Origin: Chryseosolibacter sp964551035 | Lineage (GTDB): Bacteria; Bacteroidota; Bacteroidia; Cytophagales; Cyclobacteriaceae | Length of the DNA: 64,000 nt | NCBI GenBank assembly: GCA_964551035.1 | Contig: CAZKBK010000008.1 | Span: 1-64,000, forward strand | Direction of reading: 5' to 3' | Part shown: positions 1 to 9,300 of the stretch, in pieces | Numbering within the stretch: position 1 is the first letter of the stretch | How the letters are laid out: the number at the start of each line of letters is the position of its first letter | Notes under the pieces: generated by a model | Databases searched by the model: none | The model's input: the letters and a program-made list of their open reading frames with translations, nothing else | Told to the model about the DNA's origin: nothing | Program-made: the position numbers and the translations under genes

Positions 1-3000
1 CGCGAATGTACCAGGTGGTGCGGTTCTCTTCATGGTTTACTTTTGCGAGGCGGAAGCCGCGGTCGTCGTAGATATTCTCGACTTTAAGGTCGGCAGCCGT
101 TTTTGCGGGCGATGAATACACTTTTCGAACTTTGCCCGAAACGTCGTATTCAATGTACTTGTCCTCACCATCCACCCTGTCTTCGGTTGTAAGCCGTCCA
201 ATGAGGTCGTAATCGTATGTCGCATATCCATCGATCTTCTCAAGCTGGTTGTTTTTCGGCGCCGTCACTACCGAATTATAAGTGTACCCAAAATTATGTT
301 GCAGGGCGCCGCTCCCGTCATAACGCTGCAGCGCCAGGATGTTTCCGTTGGGGTCGTACGCCGGATTGATCACCTTGAACTTGTTGCCCTGGCGCGTAAA
401 TGTGTTCAGGTCATCATTGGCCTCCGCCCAATTGGCGGCGCGAAGCTGGTATTTGTCGTCGTAGCTGTAAAGGTACATCCCTTCCAGGTCGGATGCACCC
501 GCGACGCCGTAAGCCTTATCCGTGCGCCACCTCGCCGAAGTGATGAGGCCGTTATAGAGCGCGACAAATTCGTCCGTCGTGGTCACCATCACCGACGAGT
601 TGTCCGTAATACCGGATTCGTTCACGGCCCGCACGCGATAGTAGTAGGTGGTTCCTTTTCTCAGGCCGGTCACCACCGTTGACGTCCCGGCGACGGCCAG
701 GTCCTCGTAGCCCGCCACAAAATCGGTGAACGCTTCATGGCGGGAAACGTCGAGGCGATAGCTGGTGCCGTCTGAACCCGATGCGGTCCAGGAGGCGGTG
801 AAGAATTGCGCCGTAACGTTTGTCGCCGGCAGGACCTCCGGTACGGCGGGCATGGTGGCCGCGCTCCTGGTGGCCGAGTGGGCGGAAGCGCCCGTCGCGT
901 TTCTCGCGTGTACCCGCACGTAGTATTTCGTTCCGGGGTCAAGTCCCGTAACGGATTCGTCCGTTCCCATGACGGTAACGTTGTGATAGCCCGTCACGAA
1001 TGTCGAGAATTCGCTGTCGGGCGAGACATCGAGCCGGTAACTGTCGGCGGACAGCACCGCGTTCCAACTGACCGACAGGGACGTGGTGGTGATGAAGGCG
1101 GGATCCGCCAGCACGGGAGTCGCCGGCCGTGTCAGCGCGGTCTTGTAATTCGAGTTTGCCGAAATCCCGCTTGCGTTGACGCTGCGTACCCGGTAGAAGT
1201 AGGTGGTGCCGTTTGCCAGACCCGTCACACCATGCGTTGTGCCGGTTGCAGACAGCGCATCGTAGCCAATGACGAGGGATGTAAAGTTCACATCGGTGGC
1301 CACATCGAGGAGGTAACCGGTGGCTGAACTCACGGCGGACCAGTTCGCGGTAAATGAAGCCCCCCCTACGCCGGTCGGCGCGCCGGCTACGGGAGCGTCG
1401 GGTTTCGTGAGCACCGTGGCCGTGGCCGAGTTTGCCGATGTGCCCGAGGCGTTGACCGCGCGCACGCGGTAATAGTAGGTTGTTCCGGGAGCCAGCCCTG
1501 TGACCGGCTGGCTCGCGTCGTTTACGGTCAGGTTCTGGTAACCCGTGACAAACGTCGAGAACGTGTTCACCGTCGACAGGTCGAGGCGATAGCCGGTGGC
1601 CGAGGGCACGGCATTCCAGGAGGCGGTGAACGATGACGTCGTGATGTCCGCGGCCGGCGAGAGGATGGGCGCAACAGGGTCGGTGAGCACGTGAACAGCG
1701 TTTGAATTCACGGACGTTCCGCTCCCGTTCACGGTCCTGACGCGGTAGTAGTAGTTCGTTCCCCCCGTCAGTCCCGTCACAGCATGGCTTGTGCCCGTCA
1801 CCGCCTTGCCGCTGTAACCGGTAACGAAGGACGTAAAGCCGGCATCGGTGGCCACGTCCAGGACGTAGCCGGTGGCCGAAAGGGTGCTGGTCCAGTTGGC
1901 GGTAAAAGCGGTGGGGTTAATGCCCGAGGCCGCGTTGGCCGTGGGCGGGCCGGGTTTCATCAGTGTGCTGATGGTGTTGGAATTCGCCGACGTCCCCGTA
2001 CCATTCACGGCGCGTACGCGGTAGTAGTAGGTGTCGCCAGGTGTCAGGCCCGTGATACTCCGGTTGGTGCCGGTCACACTCAGGTTCTGATAGCCGCTCA
2101 CGAAGGTGGAAAAACTGCTCGCCGTGGAAACATCCAACAGGTAGTTGGTCGCGGAGGCAACGGCGTTCCAACTTGCGTTGAAGGAATTGGTCGTGAGGCT
2201 GCCCGCCGCATTTGCTGCAGGCGCCGCGGGCAATGTCTGCGCGGAGCCCGTCAGTCCCGATGGCGACGCACCGGTCGCATTCACCGCGCGCAATCTAAAA
2301 TAGTACGTGGCGCCACTCGTCAGACCCGTTACTACAACTGGAGGGTTGGTCACCGCGAGGTTGTTGTATCCCGGGACGAAACCCGAAAAATTGCTCGCCG
2401 TCGACACATCGATCCGGTAACTGGCCGCGCACGGCATATCCGTCCAGTTCACCGTAAAGGAGGTCGCGGTAATACCGGATACGCTTTCGGAACCCGGTGT
2501 CGGCGGTTCCGTCAGTACGGACGCGGTATTCGAGTTTGCCGACGTTCCCGTTCCGTTGACGGCCCGTATCCGGTAGTAGTAGGTCGTGCAGCCCGAGAGT
2601 CCCGTCACGCCATGGCTCGTTCCGCTTACGGTAAGGTTGTTATATCCGGAAACGAAACCCGAAAATGCGGCGGACGTCGACACGTCCAACCGATAGCTGG
2701 TCGCTGACGGAACGCTGTTCCAGTTGGCGGTAAACGAGCCGGTGGTGATAGCCGATGCGGCTCCTGCCACGGGTTCGTCGGGTCGTGTCAACGCGGACCC
2801 TGTGGAGGAATTCGGCGATGCGCCCGTGGCATTCACCGCCCGCAGGCGGTAGTAGTACATTGTGCCGGGGCTGAGGCCGGTGACGACGTGCGCCGAACCA
2901 TCGACGGTGAGGTTGCTGTAGCCAGAAACGAGCGATGCGAAGTTGCTCGCCGTCGACACATCGAGGCGGTAATTTGTTGCGCATCCCATCGCCGTCCAGT

Positions 3001-5878
3001 TTACCGTAAAGGAATTTACCGACACATTCGACTCATTCTGCAGGGCGGGCGCCGCGGGTTTTGTCAGCGCAGCCTGCGACCCGGAACTGGCGGACGTACC
3101 GCTTCCATTTACTGCGCGCACCCGGTAGTAGTAGGTGGTACATCCGGTCAGGCCGGTAACACTCCGGGTTGTCCCGCTCACGGTAAGGTTGTTGTAACCC
3201 GAAACAAAGTTCGAGAATGTGCTTGAAGTCGAGACGTCGAGCCGGTAACTCGTCGCGGAAGCCGCACCGCCCCAGTTGGCCGTAAACGAGGTGGTGTTGA
3301 CCGCGCTTTCGGCGTTAGCCGCCGGTGCCGCGGGCAGCGTGAGCACGGAGCGGGCCCCCGAGCTTGCCGATGTTCCCGTGCCGTTCACCGCGCGCACGCG
3401 GTAGTAGTAAGTGGTACCCGCGGACATTCCGGTTACGCTCCGGCTCGTCCCGGTGACCGACAGGTTGTTGTATCCGCTCACGAACGTCGAAAAAGAACTG
3501 GATGTGGAGACGTCGAGCCGGTAGCTTGTGGCCGACGGTACCGCCGACCAGTTCGCGGTAAAGGAGCCGGCGGCGACCGACGACGCCGCGCTGGCCGAGG
3601 GCGCACCGGGTTTGGTCAATGCCGTGCCCGTGGCCGAACTGGGTGACGCGCCGCTGCCGTTGACGGCGCGTACCCGGAAATAGTATGTCGTACCCGCGCT
3701 TAGTCCCGAGATACCCGTGCTGGTGCCGCTCACGGTGGCGTTGTTATAGCCGGAAAGAAAACTGGAAAAATTACTGGCCGTGGAGACATCAATGCGGTAG
3801 CTCGTGGCGGAAGTCACGCCATTCCAGTTCGCCGTAAAGGAAGTAGTCGTCATCGACGAGTGTGGATCGAGGGTCGGCGCCGCGGGGTCGGTGAGCACCT
3901 GGCGCGTGTTGGAATTGGCGGAGGTACCGCTGCCATTTGCGGCGCGGACGCGATAGTAGTAAGTCGTCCCGGCGTTCAGGCCGGTCACGCTACGGCTCGT
4001 GCCACTTACGACGAGGTTGTTGTACGAAGATAGCAGCGGCGAGAAATCACTTTCGGCTGAAACATCGAGCCGGTAGCTTGTCGCCGACGTCACGGATGAC
4101 CAGTTGGCGGTAAACGACGTCGGGTTGATCGCCGAGGCGGCATTCGCACCCGGCGCGGCAGGCCGGGTCAACACCGTAACGGTGTTGGAGTTTGCCGACG
4201 TCCCGCTGCCGTTCACCGCGCGCACGCGGTAGTAGTACGTGGTCCCATTGGCAAGCCCCGTCACACTACGGCTGGTACCCGTGACCGAGAGGTTATTATA
4301 TCCCGATACGAAACTGGAAAAGTTGCTCGCGGTGGAAATGTCGAGCCGGTAGCTTGTGGCTGACGCAATGGAATTCCAGTCTGCCGTGAACGAGCTGGCT
4401 GCGACGCTGGCTGCCGCGACGGCAGTTGGCGCGCCCGGCACCGTGAGCACGCTCCGCGTATTCGAGTTTCCCGACGTTCCGCTACCGTTCACCGCCCTCA
4501 CGCGATAGTGGTACGTCGTGCCCGGATTCAACCCGGTGACGGCCCGGCTTGTGCCGCTTACCGTCAGGTTGTTGTACCCGGAAACAAAACTTGAAAAGCT
4601 GCTCGTCGTGGAAACATCGAGCCGGTAGCTTGTCGCCGATGTGACCGCAGTCCAATTCGCCGTGAACGACCCCGTGGCAACACTTGTCCCGGAATTGGCA
4701 ACCGGTGGAGCGGGCTTGGTTAGTATGCCGGACGGCGTGTTCGAGTTTGCCGATGCGCCTCCCGAATTCACCGCGCGCACGCGGTAGTAGTAGGTGGTGC
4801 CGGAACTCAAACCCGTCACGCTTCTGCTCGTGCCGCTCACGGTCAGGTTGTTGTAGCCGGAAATGAAGCTTGAAAAGCTGCTTGTGGTTGAAACATCCAG
4901 GCGGTAGCTGTCGGCGGAGGGCACGCTGCCCCAGCCTGCCGTAAAAGAACTGGCGGTGATGCTGCTCCCGGCATTCGCGGCGGGCGCCACTGGTTTCGTT
5001 TCGACGGTCCTGGTGTTAGAACTCGCGGACGTGCCACTGCTTCCCACCGCCCGGACCCGGTAGTAGTACGTGGTTCCCGCTGAAAGTCCGGTAACGCTAC
5101 GGCTGGTGGCTGATACGCTGAGGTTGTTGTAGCCTGACAGCATGCTTGAAAAGTTACTCGTCGTGGAGACGTCGAGGCGGTAGCTGGTGGCCCCCGTCTC
5201 ACCGCTCCAGTTCGCCGTGAAGGAAGTTGTCGCGATGCTGGAGGCCGCGTTGGCGGCCGGCGCGGAGGGTTTCGTTGTGGCGTTGCGAACATTGGAGTTC
5301 CCGGATGTCCCATGGGTATTCGTGGCCCGGACACGGTAGTAATACGTCGTGCCTCCGGCAAGGCCCGAAACGACGATGTTTGTGCCGTCCACCGCCTTAT
5401 TGTTATACCCGGAAACGAGGCTGGTAAACGTACTGTTTGTGGCTACGTCGATATAGTACCCCGTGGCCGACATGACCCCATTCCATGACGCGGTGAAAGC
5501 GCTGCTGGTAACATTTGAAGGTGGCGAGAGAATGGGCGCCACGGGCGGTCCAACGATCATCACCGGAAAATCCGCATAATAGTAATTGTTCCAGGTGTTG
5601 TACTCGTACGATACCCAACCCGTGCCCGACGAATTCCATTGAATCTCGCAGGACGACGCGTTGGACGACTCCAGCGATCCGTTCAATGTGATCATCCATT
5701 GGTGCGTGCCGGAAGGTGGCAAAGTCAACTGGCCCGACTGGTTCCGCCACTGCGCGTAATAGGCGTAGGTCTCACCTACGGATGCAGAGAACGGGCCCAT
5801 CACGCTCACGTTATAGGTCTGTGCCTTCGCGAGCGAGGGAAGCGCGATGAGGAGGACGTAGAGGAACTTTGATTTCAT
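1..5878 (-). CDS. Giant FN3-repeat protein with C-terminal Rhs/YD segment (3' end outside window)
   Basis: An open frame runs from the ATG at 5878 to the left edge (1959 codons visible, no stop). Residues 1-20 form a signal peptide ending ...PSLAKAQ. Residues 21 to about 110 form an Ig-like domain. Then come eighteen FN3 repeats of 92-93 residues, each with a strongly conserved TTYYYRVRA strand. From about residue 1765 the sequence changes to Rhs/YD type (YNGLITSARW, YSYDDKYQLRAANW, YDPNGNILALQRYD, YDYDLIGRL). I checked the frame through the conserved motif, which recurs every 276 or 279 bases from 5334 down to 636, so there is no frameshift in the array. The gene starts 11 bp after the small lipocalin-like gene and is probably co-transcribed with it. 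FN3 arrays usually act as spacers or adhesive stalks; the Rhs part probably forms shell strands. A toxin or T9SS tail, if present, lies beyond base 1. Confidence 0.88.
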   Translation of the reverse strand, partial: MKSKFLYVLLIALPSLAKAQTYNVSVMGPFSASVGETYAYYAQWRNQSGQLTLPPSGTHQWMITLNGSLESSNASSCEIQWNSSGTGWVSYEYNTWNNYYYADFPVMIVGPPVAPILSPPSNVTSSAFTASWNGVMSATGYYIDVATNSTFTSLVSGYNNKAVDGTNIVVSGLAGGTTYYYRVRATNTHGTSGNSNVRNATTKPSAPAANAASSIATTSFTANWSGETGATSYRLDVSTTSNFSSMLSGYNNLSVSATSRSVTGLSAGTTYYYRVRAVGSSGTSASSNTRTVETKPVAPAANAGSSITASSFTAGWGSVPSADSYRLDVSTTSSFSSFISGYNNLTVSGTSRSVTGLSSGTTYYYRVRAVNSGGASANSNTPSGILTKPAPPVANSGTSVATGSFTANWTAVTSATSYRLDVSTTSSFSSFVSGYNNLTVSGTSRAVTGLNPGTTYHYRVRAVNGSGTSGNSNTRSVLTVPGAPTAVAAASVAASSFTADWNSIASATSYRLDISTASNFSSFVSGYNNLSVTGTSRSVTGLANGTTYYYRVRAVNGSGTSANSNTVTVLTRPAAPGANAASAINPTSFTANWSSVTSATSYRLDVSAESDFSPLLSSYNNLVVSGTSRSVTGLNAGTTYYYRVRAANGSGTSANSNTRQVLTDPAAPTLDPHSSMTTTSFTANWNGVTSATSYRIDVSTASNFSSFLSGYNNATVSGTSTGISGLSAGTTYYFRVRAVNGSGASPSSATGTALTKPGAPSASAASSVAAGSFTANWSAVPSATSYRLDVSTSSSFSTFVSGYNNLSVTGTSRSVTGMSAGTTYYYRVRAVNGTGTSASSGARSVLTLPAAPAANAESAVNTTSFTANWGGAASATSYRLDVSTSSTFSNFVSGYNNLTVSGTTRSVTGLTGCTTYYYRVRAVNGSGTSASSGSQAALTKPAAPALQNESNVSVNSFTVNWTAMGCATNYRLDVSTASNFASLVSGYSNLTVDGSAHVVTGLSPGTMYYYRLRAVNATGASPNSSTGSALTRPDEPVAGAASAITTGSFTANWNSVPSATSYRLDVSTSAAFSGFVSGYNNLTVSGTSHGVTGLSGCTTYYYRIRAVNGTGTSANSNTASVLTEPPTPGSESVSGITATSFTVNWTDMPCAASYRIDVSTASNFSGFVPGYNNLAVTNPPVVVTGLTSGATYYFRLRAVNATGASPSGLTGSAQTLPAAPAANAAGSLTTNSFNASWNAVASATNYLLDVSTASSFSTFVSGYQNLSVTGTNRSITGLTPGDTYYYRVRAVNGTGTSANSNTISTLMKPGPPTANAASGINPTAFTANWTSTLSATGYVLDVATDAGFTSFVTGYSGKAVTGTSHAVTGLTGGTNYYYRVRTVNGSGTSVNSNAVHVLTDPVAPILSPAADITTSSFTASWNAVPSATGYRLDLSTVNTFSTFVTGYQNLTVNDASQPVTGLAPGTTYYYRVRAVNASGTSANSATATVLTKPDAPVAGAPTGVGGASFTANWSAVSSATGYLLDVATDVNFTSLVIGYDALSATGTTHGVTGLANGTTYFYRVRSVNASGISANSNYKTALTRPATPVLADPAFITTTSLSVSWNAVLSADSYRLDVSPDSEFSTFVTGYHNVTVMGTDESVTGLDPGTKYYVRVHARNATGASAHSATRSAATMPAVPEVLPATNVTAQFFTASWTASGSDGTSYRLDVSRHEAFTDFVAGYEDLAVAGTSTVVTGLRKGTTYYYRVRAVNESGITDNSSVMVTTTDEFVALYNGLITSARWRTDKAYGVAGASDLEGMYLYSYDDKYQLRAANWAEANDDLNTFTRQGNKFKVINPAYDPNGNILALQRYDGSGALQHNFGYTYNSVVTAPKNNQLEKIDGYATYDYDLIGRLTTEDRVDGEDKYIEYDVSGKVRKVYSSPAKTAADLKVENIYDDRGFRLAKVNHEENRTTWYIR
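590..5545 (-). repeat. Tandem array of 18 FN3-coding units (276-279 bp each)
   Basis: The conserved strand motif encoding YYYRVRA lies at 5334, 5058, 4782, 4503, 4227, 3951, 3675, 3399, 3123, 2847, 2571, 2295, 2019, 1743, 1467, 1191, 915 and 636. Spacing is 276 bp except two steps of 279 bp. Units are much more alike at DNA level than unrelated FN3 domains are, which points to recent duplication or gene conversion. Outer limits are approximate. Confidence 0.9.
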
Positions 5879-5889
5879 AGGTCTTTTTA

Positions 5890-6354
5890 TCAGTGTGTTC
5901 TCCTGAACAAGAGGTTGTCAAAGAACCCCCCCGGCGTTTGTGCGCGAAGGACCAGGACCGCATCCGACCGGTATTCAAAATTGTACGCGACCGGTTCCCC
6001 GTCCACGGACAGGACAAGCTCATTCGCCTGGTCATCGCGGGTCCATGTTCCGCTAGAGACTCGCGGGGCACCGTTCACGCCGGTCCACGTTACGGAGAGG
6101 CTGCCATCGCCGGCGAAGCTGAACGTCCGTGCTTCCATCGCGTTCAGGATCCGTGTCCGCACATCCTGCTGCAGGGTATCGAAGCGGGTCCTGACATTCG
6201 GGTCCATCAGCAAAACGGATTCATCGGCATCCACACGCCATTCGCCGACGAGCGCGTCCTGCTGGCCGTATGACACTATTCCTGACAGGATCATGACGGC
6301 TGTCATCCAAACGCCATGGTATTTCTTTAAGGCACTAAAAACGATCGAACGCAT
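5890..6354 (-). CDS. Small exported lipocalin-like protein
   Basis: 154 aa. A hydrophobic stretch ending SGIVSYGQQ looks like a signal peptide; the real start may be Met17, since the first 16 residues precede the hydrophobic core. The mature part opens with LVGEWRVDADESVLLMD, then shows alternating beta strands (FSFAGDGSLSVTW, SGTWTRD, NELVLSVDGE, YNFEYRSDAVLVL) as in lipocalin-like beta barrels, where a G.W motif is typical. It sits 6 bp after rhsB and 11 bp before the FN3-Rhs gene, so it is surely in that operon. Family assignment is by pattern only. It could be a small accessory barrel of the Rhs assembly or, less likely, an immunity-type protein. Confidence 0.7.
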   Translation of the reverse strand: MRSIVFSALKKYHGVWMTAVMILSGIVSYGQQDALVGEWRVDADESVLLMDPNVRTRFDTLQQDVRTRILNAMEARTFSFAGDGSLSVTWTGVNGAPRVSSGTWTRDDQANELVLSVDGEPVAYNFEYRSDAVLVLRAQTPGGFFDNLLFRRTH

Positions 6355-6360
6355 TTTTAC

Positions 6361-9300
6361 TTAGCGGTTAAGTGTACCATCATGAGCTTCGCCCTGTTTC
6401 GCGCTCATGTCGAGCATCCCGCGGATCGATTGCCGCCAGTCGGCCCCGGCGGTCCGAAAGGCGATCTGCGCACCGGTGGTCAAAGCGGATTGTTCCAGGA
6501 TATATTCAGCGTCGATAAGCCTGTGGTGCCGCGACGGATCGCGCGGCGACGGGACCATCGCCGTCTGGAAGAGATCCGTGAGCGCACTTTCGTAGTAATC
6601 CAGCACCATTCCGAAAACATCATTGCCATCGTCACCGGGATCCTGGTCGGCATCCGGATGATTGATCTGTGTCAGCCATCCGTGGATGTTGTAGACGAAG
6701 TCGATTCCCTGGAGATCGTTGCCGAGTACGATGCGCTTCAGCGGGCCGTGCAGGTAGTATTCATAGGTGGCACGCAGTTTCCGGTCGGAGCCGTCGGTGC
6801 TCGTGTGCACCTGGTGCAGCCGTCGTTCCACGTCGTAGGCGTAATGATGGTAAAACTCAAAACTGCGGGTGCCATTTTCATAGGTACTGTTGACGACCTG
6901 GAGTACGTTCCCGAGGAAGTCGTATTGATACTCGGTGAGGAATGTGCGTTGCAATGCCGCGGGCTGTTGCGCCATCCAGACCACGCGGCCCATCTCATCG
7001 TAGCTGTACCAGGTCCTGATGTGTGCGTTTTCCGTCCATGAGACAGCGCCGCGAACGAAGTGCTGAACGAAGGCTTGCGCCGGAAGATTGGGTATCGGAT
7101 CCCCTTCCTGGATCGTGTACGGATAATCATAGTGTGTTCTGACCCAATCGCTCCTGTCGGCGATATTCCAGGTGATCTCGTCAGCGGGCATTTCGAGCAG
7201 GCTGTTCATGGCGGACGCCGCAAAATTCGCGTCATCCATGGGAACAAAGGTCAGGTCCGTTCCCTGGTATTCTCCCGACTCGACCGGGCGTCCCAACTTG
7301 TCATAGTGCGTATAAGAGAACCGGTTACTCCCGGCTTGCGAAGCGTTCCGGGAAAAGCGGATCTTGCCATCCTTGCGGTAGACATAGTTCGTCGTGCCGG
7401 CATCCGGTTCCGTCATGGACAACAGCCACCCCTGGTGGTTATAGGTGTAGGTGGTTTTGTCGATCAACGCATAGTCGTCAGGAGCCTGTGTCCATGTCAA
7501 ATAACCGTTGGGCGACACGGAAACGCGCAGGCGTCCCGCATCGTCGTAGAACTGACAGGAGACATCGAGGAGGTAATTCGTGTATGAAAGGGTGATCGCG
7601 CTCGCCGTGTTATTCAGCAGTATCCGGTAGAAGCCCGCGGGCCAGATTCCCTCGGCGTCTGCAAACGTTTCACCGGGATCTTTCCCGGTGTTGGAGACGA
7701 TGTCTTCGGCAACAAAGTCGGCGCTACCGGTAATGGTTACCGGCCCGTCTTCGAGCAGGTAGAAGTAGGTCATGGGGCGGTAGGGAAAATAATCCGGTGA
7801 CGAAGGATCTGCCAGCGGATCACCGCCCGACTTCACCACATTGTTCATTGCGAGCACGTGATCCTCTTCTGTTCCCGCACGGCCGCTGAGCACCGCTTTC
7901 CCGGACTTGTCGGCAATGCTCACCGCAAGGCGTCCGTTTTCATCCCGCGCGACGGACTGGACACCTTCATTGGCCAGCGAACCATCCTGTTGTATACCCG
8001 GAAGCGCGACGAGACGCCGTTCGAGATAATCGCCAAGCTCGTCGTAAACGGGGAACGTTCCCGACAACGTTTCGTGCCCCGAGCCAAGGCGGTGGGTTTC
8101 GCCGGGGCCGGCGGCGTATCGCGGCTCCCCGGTGCCATCATCATAAAAATCGGCGCGGGAATAGGGGTAGCCGGTAACCGGACGGTGCTCGTCGTTTGGC
8201 GCAAAATACGCGCCCAACGTTCCTTGCTCATCGTCCACAGGTTCATCAAAATGGGAATGGTCGTAGCGCGTGCCATCCTGCGCGACGACGAACCAGTGCT
8301 TGTACTGAAAATCACTCTGTCCTGTTGGCGCCGGGAAAGTCTGAACCACTTCCCGGCCGAATTCGTCGCGGATCGGCTGCGTTGCCCATACTTGTTCGTC
8401 GAAGCCCCCTGTCTCATTTGGTATACGTCGCCAGGTTTGATTTTGGAGGAGCGTTCCGGTTAAGTCGAAATAGGACTTTCCCCTGGCGATAACCTCGTCG
8501 GTCCCGGGTTCGACCGGACTGTAACTAATGGTTTCAATCCAACTCAGGTTGTCATCACATGACGAAACAACCTGGACTGGCAGCAATTTGCGTTCGGCGC
8601 TTATGCATCCGTAGACGCTGACCGCCTCTGCCTGATACGCGTACATGCCCGCCCTTAGGATACCAACCGGATATTCAGTTCCTGTTGCCAGGTATTCACC
8701 ATTGTTGTTAAACCACCTGAACTCCGCGACCTGGGCGTTTGGAGTACCTTGCAACTGTACCAGGTCGAAATCGCAAAACAGCGCCGTTTGAAAGTCCGGC
8801 GTTGCCGGTTTCGGATGGATTTCATAAGGGAAGTCGTCGTTCTGGTCGTCAAGACATCCGACTGCTGTGACTTCAATGGCCGCTGCCCCTGTGAAATCTG
8901 GCGCCCAATCAACGGCAACTGAAGAATTTTGCGTGCCCGATGGTGTGAGGGTACCTGCGCCGGGTGTGATGCTCCAAATGAAACTGGTCGCAGCATCGGC
9001 TACGGCGTAGAAGTGTGAGTCCGCGCCATCCTGGCATTGATCGGTTCCGCTGGTCGAGAACACCTCAGGAACACCCACCGGCTCCTGAATTTCAAAAAAG
9101 TCTTTGTTCAGCGCAGCTTCCGCCGTTTGCGGAACGCTGTTTTGAAAGCAGGCGCCGGCGTCGTCGGAGGTGGCCACGATCCGGATCTCGTCGGTGGAAA
9201 CATAGAAGACTGGGTCATAGGCCATGCCCGTATGCAGCAGGTCATCGTTCTTGTACCAGTGGACCACAGCGGGATGGCTTGCAATAGCCTCGAAGGTCAC

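Noticed and set aside
1784..2707. Plus-strand open frame of 307 codons
   Set aside because: It is antisense to the FN3 array, and its apparent repeats simply mirror the FN3 units.
590..5545. Repeat array as a CRISPR
   Set aside because: Units are 276-279 bp, coding and without unique spacers; they encode FN3 domains in one frame.
1..5878. FN3 gene as a frameshifted pseudogene, because only short fragments seem complete
   Set aside because: The conserved motif stays in one frame at every repeat and no stop occurs; the frame is merely open at the window edge.
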